A stretch of 64,000 bases of DNA, from positions 1,426,001-1,490,000 of the forward strand of contig NZ_CP151802.1 in assembly GCF_038446665.1 (NCBI RefSeq), in the 5' to 3' direction. Position 1 is the stretch's first letter, and each line of letters begins with the position of its first letter. Source of the DNA: Lysobacter sp. FW306-1B-D06B (GTDB lineage Bacteria; Pseudomonadota; Gammaproteobacteria; Xanthomonadales; Xanthomonadaceae). Position numbers and translations under genes: made by a program. Under the pieces are notes generated by a model. It made no database searches. It was given only the letters and a program-made list of their open reading frames with translations, and was not told where the DNA came from. Shown here piece after piece: positions 8,347 to 16,053 of this stretch.

Positions 8347-8897
8347 GACGCGCAATCCATGCGCTGGTACTGGGTTCCGCGATGCTGCTGTCGGCGATGC
8401 CGGCACTGGCGCAGCGGGCGCTGCCCGGCGACTCGATCTATCAAGTGCAGGCGACGATGACCGACCAGTCCGGGCGCCATCTCGCCTGGCACGCCCTGCG
8501 CGGCCGACCGACCGTGGTTTCGATGTTCTATGCCGGCTGCCATGTGATGTGCCCGCTGATCATCGGCAGCGGAAAGTCCTTGCAGACGCAGCTGACCGCC
8601 GGTGAGCAGGAGCGGCTGGACTTCGCGATGATCAGCATCGATCCGGCGCGCGACACGCCGGCCGTCCTGGCCGATGTCGCACGCCAGCACCGTCTGGATA
8701 CAAGGCGCTGGCGCCTGTTACAACCGCAGGCGCGCGATGTCCGCACGCTGTCGGCAGCGCTGGCAGAGCGTACTGAGCCCTGCGTGGATCCGCATCGTAA
8801 CGACGCTGTTAGTTGCGGCTGGAGTGTGCTCAGTTCTTCAGCGTGTTCATGCGTCCTCGCCCGAGGTCTAACGAACCGAGCTTTTTACGCCAGGTGA
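8343..8897 (+). pseudogene. SCO1/SenC copper chaperone, 3'-truncated with a foreign tail
   Basis: The frame encodes 184 residues. Residues 1-24 are a signal peptide, and the thioredoxin-like fold carries the copper motif Cys66-HVM-Cys70 (AGCHVMCP). Similarity to SCO/SenC stops at about residue 141 (RTLSAALA), near base 8766. The rest of the family, including the essential third ligand His, is replaced by an unrelated serine/cysteine-rich tail. The break coincides with the left edge of the accessory region, and a palindromic repeat follows 20 bases after the stop. The protein is probably inactive as a copper chaperone; NirK maturation may rely on another gene. Confidence 0.8.
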
Positions 8898-8917
8898 TGC
8901 GAAGTCGGTATTTGACG

Positions 8918-8945
8918 ATGTCCGTTTCTGGCCGATAGCGGACTA
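8918..8945. repeat. Palindromic repeat, copy 1
   Basis: ATGTCCGTT-N10-AGCGGACTA with spacer TCTGGCCGAT. It lies between the convergent senC remnant and AraC-type gene, and its last three bases provide the stop codon of the latter. Confidence 0.8.
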
Positions 8946-9785
8946 GTCAGGCCTGCGCTGCACATGATTTCGCCCCCTCCACTCCCTGGGCGTTACCCCC
9001 ACCTGCGCCTTGAACGCCCGCGACAGCGCCGACTCGCTGGCATAGCCGGCGTCGTCGACCAGTAACTTCAAGGGCTTTCCGCCACGCAACCCCTTCTGCA
9101 CCAGCAGGATCCGCCACCGCTGCAGGTATTCGCCCGGCGTGCATCCGACCGTGGTGCGGAATGTCTGCGCGAACGAGCTACGCGACATGCCCGCCACCGC
9201 CGCCGACGCTTCCAGCGTCCACTCCTCGCGCGGCCGTTCGTGCATCGCGGTGATCGTGCGCCGCAGGCGCGGGTGCGCCAGGCCCGCCATCAGGCCGGTC
9301 TGCAGCTGCTCGCTTCCCATCTGGTGACGCAGCACCTGGATCAGCACCAGTTCGAACAGGCGGCCCAGTACTTCGCGGCGGCCGCAGCGCTGCTCGAAGG
9401 CTTCCTCGAACAGCAGGTCGAGCAGCAGGCGGGCGCCCATCAGCTGGTCCAGCGGCAGGCACAGGCAGGCCGGCAGCGCGGACACCAGCGGATTTTCGGT
9501 GCCGGACTCGAAGACCAGGGCCGCGCAGGCCAAGTCGGCGCCATCCTCACCTTCCACCACGAAGCGGTGGCCGCAGGGCCGCGGGTACAGCAGCAGGCTG
9601 GGCGTATCGATGGTGATCGGCTTGCCTACGGCGTGGTGCACCACCACCGTGCCGCGCCTGACCAGATGCAGCTGGCCCACGCCGTCTTCCGCCGCCAATT
9701 CATGGGTGCCGCAGATGGTGCCGGTGTTGCGGACCGTGGCCCGCACCGAGAAATTCCCCAGCAGGGCATCGAGCCTGTCGGTCAT
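8943..9785 (-). CDS. AraC-family transcriptional regulator with cupin-type sensor domain
   Basis: A 280-residue regulator. The N-terminal half (about 1-165) is a cupin-like sensor domain with the VGQLHLVRRG strand and CLPLDQL region. The C-terminal half has two AraC helix-turn-helix motifs (ASAAVAGMSRSSFAQTF and LLVDDAGYASESALSRAF) and ends VGVTPREWRG. ATG 9785 was chosen because GGAG lies 8 bases upstream; the longer frame starts at a poor TTG. It is divergent from the exported alpha/beta hydrolase and probably controls it. Its stop codon lies within palindrome copy 1. Confidence 0.9.
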   Translation of the reverse strand: MTDRLDALLGNFSVRATVRNTGTICGTHELAAEDGVGQLHLVRRGTVVVHHAVGKPITIDTPSLLLYPRPCGHRFVVEGEDGADLACAALVFESGTENPLVSALPACLCLPLDQLMGARLLLDLLFEEAFEQRCGRREVLGRLFELVLIQVLRHQMGSEQLQTGLMAGLAHPRLRRTITAMHERPREEWTLEASAAVAGMSRSSFAQTFRTTVGCTPGEYLQRWRILLVQKGLRGGKPLKLLVDDAGYASESALSRAFKAQVGVTPREWRGRNHVQRRPD

Positions 9786-9899
9786 GTTTGGACTCCATGG
9801 CAAGTTTTCTGGACTTTACAACACATGACGTGCGGGCGACTCCGGGATAGTGGCCTCACCGGGAACGACCCGGCCGACACACACCTAAGGAACTCCGCC

Positions 9900-10673
9900 A
9901 TGAACTTGCTCGCCCCGCTGGTCCTCGCCTCCGCCCTCGGCCTGAGCGCCGCCGCCACCGCCGCGACCCCTGACCCGATCGCCGACACTCGCCCGACCGT
10001 GGTCTTAGTGCACGGCGCCTTCGCCGACGGTTCGTCCTGGAACAAGGTCATACCGCTGCTACAGGCTCAGGGCCTGAACGCAGTCGCGGTGCAGAACCCG
10101 CTGACCTCGCTGGAAGACGACGTCGCCGCCGCCAACCGCATCATCAACGCCCAGACAGGTCCGGTCGTGCTGGTCGGCCATTCCTGGGGCGGTGCAGTCA
10201 TCACCCAGGCCGGCGGCAACGCCAAGGTGAAGTCGCTGGTCTACGTCGCGGCCTTCGCGCCGACGCTCGGGGCCCACTCGGCCGCCGACACCACCGGCTT
10301 CCCGGCGCCTCCGGGCTTCGCGCACTTCATCGCCGACGCCGACGGTTTCCTCACTCTGCCCGCCGACGCCATCGCCCGCGATTTCGCTCAGGACGTGAGC
10401 GCCGCCGAAGCCAACCTGATCCACGCCACCCAGGGTCCGGTGCGCGGTGCGAACTTCGAACAGCGTGTCACCGTGGCCGCGTGGACCGCGAAGCCGTCGT
10501 GGTACATCGTCGCCGGCCAGGATCGCATGATCGACCCGGGCGCTCAGCGTGCGCTCGCGAAGAAGATCGGCGCCACCACCACCGAAGTGCCGACTAGCCA
10601 CGTGCCGATGGTGTCGAGCCCGGAAGCGGTGGCGAAGGTGATTATCGAGGCAGCGCGCGCAGCCGCGAAGTAA
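9900..10673 (+). CDS. Exported alpha/beta hydrolase
   Basis: A 257-residue protein with a signal peptide (residues 1-22, ending ATAA). It is an alpha/beta hydrolase with oxyanion motif VLVHGAFADGSSW, nucleophile elbow GHSWGG, acid region AGQDRMIDP and catalytic His in TSHVPMVSSP. The closest general pattern is the short esterase/salicylate-esterase-like group; the substrate is unknown. The start at 9900 has AAGGAA 8 bases upstream. It is transcribed away from the AraC-type regulator across a 114-base gap. Confidence 0.9.
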   Translation: MNLLAPLVLASALGLSAAATAATPDPIADTRPTVVLVHGAFADGSSWNKVIPLLQAQGLNAVAVQNPLTSLEDDVAAANRIINAQTGPVVLVGHSWGGAVITQAGGNAKVKSLVYVAAFAPTLGAHSAADTTGFPAPPGFAHFIADADGFLTLPADAIARDFAQDVSAAEANLIHATQGPVRGANFEQRVTVAAWTAKPSWYIVAGQDRMIDPGAQRALAKKIGATTTEVPTSHVPMVSSPEAVAKVIIEAARAAAK

Positions 10674-10690
10674 TCCTGCCCACAGGGTCT

Positions 10691-10718
10691 GTCGGGGAGT
10701 CCGCAGGGGCTTCCCGAC
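10691..10718 (+). terminator. Hairpin after the alpha/beta hydrolase
   Basis: GTCGGGGAG / CTTCCCGAC stem (one G-T pair) 18 bases after the hydrolase stop. No T-run, so this is weak evidence. Confidence 0.4.
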
Positions 10719-10837
10719 GAACTGCGTTGATCAGTCGTCGAGCGATCTGCCGAAAAGCAGACTGAAGGCCTATCCAGCTGCGAATCTACGAAACCGCGAT
10801 TCACGAAGCGTTCCAGTCTAAGGATTTGCCTTGTTCG

Positions 10838-10865
10838 ATGTCTGTTCCTGGCCAATAGCGGACAT
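10838..10865. repeat. Palindromic repeat, copy 2
   Basis: ATGTCTGTT-N10-AGCGGACAT with spacer CCTGGCCAAT. It lies between the convergent hydrolase and hypothetical genes, 13 bases from the stop of the latter. Confidence 0.8.
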
Positions 10866-10877
10866 CTCATCGGCACG

Positions 10878-11471
10878 TTAGCGGGTCGGAGGAACTAGAT
10901 AGTCCAAACGTGCCCAGCCAGCCCGTATGCGCCGCGTGGCAGCCAGCCATGCCATGCGCAATGCTTGCGCATTTACTTGAGCGTGGTGTCGCTTCGCCGC
11001 TTGAAGGAACTCAATTCCGTTGTAGCGCTGGAGCCATGCCCGCATCGGCCTTGCCGAGAGGGCTCCTTCGGTAGGGAAGCGCCTGGCGTCCCGAAGATCG
11101 GATGCCATCAAGGCCATCAACGGGGCTGATCGCATGCGCAGCTGCGTATCGCAGTTCGTCGCAGTCCTGAGATCAACAAGAAGCTGCTCGAGGGTGCGCT
11201 CCTGCTCCTTGGCGGCCGGGTCGAAATCTTTCCTCACGTACTTCGATATGCGAGCAAAAAGGCTCGGACTCTCAGCCCTCCCAAACGTCTGGATCGCCAG
11301 ACCTTCGTTCTCAGCGCGTTGCACGGCGATATCGTACTCAAGCGCTAACGTTTGCGCGCTAAGATCAGTATCCTCGATGCGATACGCAGGTTGGGTATCA
11401 AGTCGGATGCCAAAGAATCCGGGCATCGATTTGAGGGGGTCGGTGAATAAGGGGCTGCTGGAGGCGTTCAT
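10878..11471 (-). CDS. Hypothetical protein
   Basis: About 197 residues from the ATG at 11471 (MNASSSPLFTDPL...). The frame stays open upstream to 11702, so a 274-residue form is possible, but the extra N-terminus is low in complexity and unconvincing. No family is recognised. The C-terminal third is Arg- and Ala-rich and helical (MAWLAATRRIRAGWARL). No signal peptide or membrane segment is seen. The ribosome site is poor at both starts. It converges on the hydrolase across palindrome copy 2. Length and regular composition support a real gene, but not strongly. Confidence 0.5.
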   Translation of the reverse strand: MNASSSPLFTDPLKSMPGFFGIRLDTQPAYRIEDTDLSAQTLALEYDIAVQRAENEGLAIQTFGRAESPSLFARISKYVRKDFDPAAKEQERTLEQLLVDLRTATNCDTQLRMRSAPLMALMASDLRDARRFPTEGALSARPMRAWLQRYNGIEFLQAAKRHHAQVNAQALRMAWLAATRRIRAGWARLDYLVPPTR

Positions 11472-12667
11472 GATGTTCTCGGTCGAGCGGCTGCTCTGCT
11501 TGAGACGGGAGACGTCGTCGGGATGGGTAGCGTCCACGACGGAGGCACCGGCCGCGCTGCTGTGCAGATCGCCGCCCAAGTCGGGTGACAGGAGAGCGTC
11601 GGGCTCTATGCGGAGAGGACGGGCAGGGCGGCGCGGCTGAACAGCCATTACGACGTTGCGTCGTAGTGCGTACTCAAGCTGCGCCATTCCGGGTGATCTC
11701 AACGTGAGTCGGCAATGCCTTAAGCGCTCGCGGACTTCTCCACTGCAGCCCGGCTACGACGGGCCCCCGGAGTGCGCGTTCCGAAAGACCAGTCGTTGCG
11801 ATCTCGGTACCTGGCCGTCTGCCCCTTGCGGTGGCCTGCGCACTTGCGGGTACGCGAGATGAACCGCGTTCCGCAGATTCGAGGTACGCATGTCAAGGAC
11901 GCCCATAGTGTGAGGGCTCACGACCAGCCGTCGTCAAAGCCGCAGATGCGCCGAGCCCCTCGCGCCCCTGTGACCTTCCTATGGAGGCTCACCCAGGGGT
12001 GGTATACGCATATGAAAACCATCGTCGAGATGCTCTGGTCTACGCTGTCGGATGCAGTCAGGTCCCTGATAACACCCCTTCCACTGTGGTCGCCCGACCC
12101 GGGGTGGAGGGCGGCTACCGATGATCGCAGCCCGTCCGGCTCCTTACACAAAGCCTGCGTGACTTCGGTCGTCCCGGATGCCTCGCAAAGCACTGCCCTG
12201 AAGGGCATGCGATCCTGAGACCGTAACAGCTTGCTCACGTCACGCGGCGCAGCATCGAGAAGAAGTGAAGCCACGCGGTTAATCGGCGGAGTCCAAAGCC
12301 CGTTGATGTTGGTGCTGAAGCGGGCCAGAACGACCGGCCAGATTCGCGGTTCGAGTCGAATTTTGCCATTGGCGAAGCTTCGCGGCTTCGCCAATGTTCT
12401 TTGTGTCGGTCGGGACGCAGTCAAGAAACGCGAATCCAACGGCCATACCGCCGGACGCGTCGAGCCGGCAGGAGTGCGACAGGTGCCAGAGATCGAGTCG
12501 CCAGGCGCTGCCTGCCCGGCGCGAGGCACTTAAATGTTGCGCACCAAGCGGGCATGGAAGGAGCGACGGGCGTGCGGGCGGGTTGACGAAGAAATGGTCG
12601 TCCGAACCCGTGTCAGACGCGCGCGCGCACGAGAAACAACGGTCAGCAAGATTGCTGCAGTGCGGTC
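11472..12667. other. Long gap without a convincing gene
   Basis: Open frames on both strands (for example 11772-12218 + and 11918-12529 -) look unlike proteins and overlap each other. Composition is less biased than in the flanking genes. The only clear structure is the hairpin at 12367-12396. The stretch may be eroded coding DNA; I see no recognisable remnant. Confidence 0.5.
12367..12396 (+). terminator. Strong isolated hairpin
   Basis: A perfect 12-base-pair stem CATTGGCGAAGC / GCTTCGCCAATG with loop TTCGCG, followed by TTCTTT on the + strand. No gene is found immediately upstream that it would terminate. Confidence 0.5.
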
Positions 12668-12997
12668 ATGAACAAGGTAACGGTCATCGCATGTGTTTCG
12701 TTTGCATTCGCCATGGCAGTGGAGACGCTGGTGTGGGTAGCGTTTTTGCACCGCCTCAGGACTCGCCACCCGCAGCAGTGGCTGCATGCTTCCCAGCCGG
12801 TCCTCTGGCAGCACAGGACGTTGTTAAGCGCGCGCAGCACGATGCTTTATCTGCATAACCGGGAATACCTGGACAGCATGGACAGGGACGGCATTCGCTA
12901 CTGCGGCCACCATCGCGACCTGATGCTGCTCGCATACTGGATTACGGCGATCACAGGCATTGCGGCCCTGCTGGTGTTGGCGCTGCATGGCTGGTGA
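12668..12997 (+). CDS. Small two-helix membrane protein, UspB-like layout
   Basis: 109 residues with an N-terminal hydrophobic helix (about 4-26), a charged middle containing LRTRHPQQW and YLHNREYLDSMDRDGIRYC, and a second hydrophobic helix near the C-terminus (about 86-106). This helix-charged core-helix order, length and the R-x-C motif before the last helix resemble universal stress protein B, but I cannot show homology. It has no obvious ribosome site. It stands alone between an empty stretch and a histidine kinase remnant. Confidence 0.5.
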   Translation: MNKVTVIACVSFAFAMAVETLVWVAFLHRLRTRHPQQWLHASQPVLWQHRTLLSARSTMLYLHNREYLDSMDRDGIRYCGHHRDLMLLAYWITAITGIAALLVLALHGW

Positions 12998-13259
12998 CGC
13001 GCGACGCGGATGAGGGAAGGACCTCGCTCCAATGACGCCACCGTGAGAACGCACGGCAGCGTCGCTCGCCATTCCGCTTGGTACCTGCGACGACGGAAGT
13101 GTCCGGCGCCGCGGCCAATGTCACTCATGACCCAAAGGATCTGAGAATGTGTTCGGTCCTCACCGCAGCGGCCTTCGCCTGCCGCTTGCACAGGCGGTTC
13201 CGCCGACAGACGGTAGATCGCTCCGCCGCTTCGCGATTGCGCGCTAGGGGTATGGTGCT

Positions 13260-14422
13260 GTGATGATGCACCGCTTTCTAATCGCGAATCGGGACGAACT
13301 GGCTGCTCGATGCAGGGTGAAGGTCAAGGCGAGGTCGGCCCGTGGCGTGTCCGGGGCGGAGCTTGAACACGGAATATCTGTGTTTCTCGAACAGGTCATC
13401 AGGACGCTGGAACTGGAGCAGACCTCAGATCCGCGGCAGAGCCGACGCATTTCTGGGCGCACCGGTGGCGGCAAGCCGGCCCTATCGGAGATAGGCGACA
13501 CGGCGGCCCAGCACGGCAAGGAGTTGATGCAGCATGGCTTCACTGTCGAGGAAGTGGTCCACGACTACGGCGACCTTTGCCAGGCCATCACCGATCTGGC
13601 ATTCGAGCTGGATGCGCAGATCGAAGTGGACGAGTTCCGGGTTCTCAATCGCTGCCTGGACAACGCGATCGCCAATGCGGTCACCGAATTCGGGTACCAA
13701 CGCGATATCGTCGTCGCGGACCAGCACGCGCACGATCTGAACGCGCGGCTGGGTTTTCTCGCCCACGAACTGCGTAACCAGCTGGCGACGGCGACGCTGG
13801 CACTTTCTGCGATCAGGAATGGCAGCGTGGGCGTGACCGGTGCCACCGGCGGCGTACTCGAGCGATCTCTGGTGAATCTGGGCAACCTGATCGACCGCTC
13901 CCTGGCTGAGGTCCGGATGACAGCCGGCCTGCCACTTCAGAGCCGATTGTTCTCCGTCCGCGATTTTCTGGCGGAGCTCAAGCTTTCCGCCTCGCTAGAG
14001 GCCAACGTGCGTGGGCCACGCTGAAGGTGTCCGACGTGGATCCCTTGCTGGCCGTCGACGTGGATCGTGACCTGCTGCTCTCGGCAGCCGGAAACCTGCT
14101 GCAGAATGCCTTCAAGTTCTCGCGCCCGCACAGCGAGATCAGCGTCAATGCCTACGCCGTGGCGGATCGCATCCTCATCGACGTTGAAGACCAATGTGGT
14201 GGCCTGCCGTCAGGCGATGCGGAGAAGATGTTCCTGCCCTTCATCCAGAGAGGCCAGAACAGAAGCGGCTTGGGTCTGGGACTGTCCATCTCCCGCAGCA
14301 GCATCGAAGCCAACTCCGGTGTGCTGAGCGTGCGTGACGTGCCTGGTATCGGATGCGTCTTCACCATCGACCTCCCCCGGCACGCGCTGGGCGATGAACC
14401 CGCTGCAGTCGTGGAGCAGTAA
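13260..14422 (+). pseudogene. Sensor histidine kinase split by a frameshift
   Basis: The first frame (13260-14024) encodes an N-terminal all-helical sensor-like domain (about 1-165) and a HisKA domain with phospho-acceptor motif FLAHELRNQL. It then stops at a TGA. The second frame (from about 14010 to 14422) carries the HATPase domain: N-box NLLQNAFKF, G1 DVEDQCGGLP and G2 GLGLGLSISR. One missing base near 14008-14015, in the run around GGGCC, accounts for the shift. The two halves together make a normal cytoplasmic kinase of about 387 residues. It may be a real inactivation or a sequencing error. No response regulator is adjacent. Confidence 0.8.
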
Positions 14423-14644
14423 CCAGACCCTCCGCAGCAGAAGGCTCAGGAAGTGGCGAGGTAAGCCGGCGCATCAAATCGCGCGGCCAAAGGGTGCTGC
14501 TGATGACGTCGCCCGAGCAGATCCGCGCTCAACCAGTAGACTGGAATCAAACCTATCGGGTTGCCGAGTGCGTTCCTTCCAATCCCATGAGTTCGACTTG
14601 ACGAGGCAGCACCTCATCGGTGCCGGAGGTCACGGGGCGTGGCG

Positions 14645-14671
14645 AATGTCCGCTTCCCGATAGCGGACATT
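14645..14671. repeat. Palindromic repeat, copy 3
   Basis: AATGTCCGCT / AGCGGACATT with a shortened spacer (TCCCGAT), so the arms are 10 bases and perfect. It lies in the 399-base gap (14423-14821) between the convergent kinase remnant and SDR gene. I see nothing else in that gap. Confidence 0.85.
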
Positions 14672-14821
14672 CGGCCAGAGCCGAAGTGGAGTACTAGCGG
14701 GTGCTTTCGCCCCGAAGCGGATTTCGCTGGGCGGAGGCTGGAAGACCCGATGAGATCGATGACGTCGCCCACGTGTCCGGCCGGTTCGGTTCATGCGGGC
14801 GCGTGACGAGGCTTTCGCTCG

Positions 14822-15562
14822 CTAGATCGAGTAGCCACCGTCCATCGTCAGGCTCGCGCCGGTCATGTATCCGGCGTCCGCACTGGCGAGGAAAGCAGCC
14901 AGCGCGGCGACTTCGTCCGGCCGGCCAACCCGCTTCAACGGGTTTCGCGCGATCAGGGGTTCGAGGAAGTCGGCGGTGATGTCGGTTTCGATCGGGCCGG
15001 GCTGGATGTTGTTGATCGTGATCCGACGCGGCGCTAGGTCCAAGGCGAGTTCACGCACCAGCGTTGCGACGGCCGCCTTGCTCATCGCGTATACGCTGCT
15101 GCCCACGACGCCTCCGCGCACGGCGGTGTTGCTGCCGATGGTAATGATCCTCCCATCCTCGGCCATGCCTGCAGCCGCCGCCTGGATCGCCAGGAACACG
15201 CCACGTATGTTTATCGCCAGCATCTGGTCGAGGGTGTCGAGCGAGAACTCCTGTAGCGGGCTTCCCTTGTAAATGCCGGCGTTGACCACGGCCACATGGA
15301 GCGGACCGAACCGGGCGGACGCTCCACGCACGACGGACGTGATTGCCTCCGCGTCCGCACTGTCGGCCTGCAGCGCGATGGCGAGACCACCATCGGCCTG
15401 TATAGCATCGACCACCTCCGCCGCCTTGTCGGCACGGGACGCGTACGTGATGGCCACCGCGTAACCGTCACGGGCGAGGCGGCGGGCGATGGCGGCGCCA
15501 ATGCCGCGCGAACCCCCGAAGACCAGCGCGGCCTTTGGGGTCTGTGAGGGCAGGTTCGTCAT
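14822..15562 (-). CDS. Short-chain dehydrogenase/reductase (SDR)
   Basis: A 246-residue classical SDR. It has the cofactor motif GGSRGIGAAIA (residues about 16-26), the NAG strand (VVNAGIY), catalytic Ser in TIGSNTAV and the YAMSK active-site Tyr/Lys. It ends in TGASLTMDGGYSI. An Arg after the second beta strand (TYASRADKA) suggests NADP(H). ATG 15562 is supported by AAAGGA upstream. The tail of a broken epoxide hydrolase lies just upstream on the same strand; SDR and epoxide hydrolase genes often travel together, so the pair may once have formed an operon. Confidence 0.92.
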   Translation of the reverse strand: MTNLPSQTPKAALVFGGSRGIGAAIARRLARDGYAVAITYASRADKAAEVVDAIQADGGLAIALQADSADAEAITSVVRGASARFGPLHVAVVNAGIYKGSPLQEFSLDTLDQMLAINIRGVFLAIQAAAAGMAEDGRIITIGSNTAVRGGVVGSSVYAMSKAAVATLVRELALDLAPRRITINNIQPGPIETDITADFLEPLIARNPLKRVGRPDEVAALAAFLASADAGYMTGASLTMDGGYSI

Positions 15563-15673
15563 GTTCGAGTCCTTTGGATGGAGCCAGCAGACGATCCGCT
15601 GGCTTTGGACCATTACGCGCCTGCGGTGTATCCGGCGGATGTCGCCATTGCCGCCGCTTTGTAAGCCAATGCA

Positions 15674-15901
15674 TCACAAGTTCGTTGCGACGCCTTCCGA
15701 TACGACGGGCGTGGGGCTGACCGGCGAAGCTTTGCGCCACGGGTAGAAGGCCGCACGGAGTTCGGCGCTGAACAGATGGGGCTGTTCCCACGCGGCGAAG
15801 TGACCTCTCCTGCTCACTTCGTCGAAGTAGCACAGCGTTGGGTGCGCATGCTCGGTCCACGTCCCGGGCGCGCGGTAGATCTCGCCCGGGAAGACGGAGA
15901 T
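15674..15901 (-). pseudogene. Epoxide hydrolase-type alpha/beta hydrolase, C-terminal remnant
   Basis: The minus strand encodes about 73 residues from SVFPGEIYRAPGTWTEHAH through GHFAAWEQPHLFSAELRAAF to a TGA at 15674. This is the C-terminal end of the epoxide-hydrolase N-domain family, with the catalytic His in GGHFAAWE-type context (here RRGHFAAWE). A TGA in the same frame lies just upstream (about 15903), and the whole N-terminal domain is missing. The break lies about 50 bases from palindrome copy 4. The remnant call rests on motif memory and is fairly strong. Confidence 0.65.
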
Positions 15902-15948
15902 TCATCCAAGCCGACTCCGCTTCGCGCGGCGTGATTCAGGCGCTGGCG

Positions 15949-15977
15949 AATGACTCATTCTGGCCGACAGGGGACCT
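15949..15977. repeat. Palindromic repeat, copy 4 (degenerate)
   Basis: AATGACTCAT-TCTGGCCGAC-AGGGGACCT. The spacer is conserved and the arms are decayed. It lies 77 bases beyond the 3' end of the autotransporter gene. Confidence 0.55.
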
Positions 15978-16053
15978 GCGAGCATGCGAGCTAAAGGAGT
16001 GGACAGCCTCGAATGAGGTGCGGCCAGACGAACGTTGCGGAGCGCTCGTCACG

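Noticed and set aside
12340..12366. tRNA-like T-arm (GGTTCGAGTC) near 12350
   Set aside because: No acceptor, D-arm or anticodon arm can be folded around it, and the T-stem has the wrong loop size. It is probably chance.
11918..12529. 203-codon minus-strand frame in the empty region
   Set aside because: No recognisable motif, no ribosome site, and contradictory frames on the other strand.
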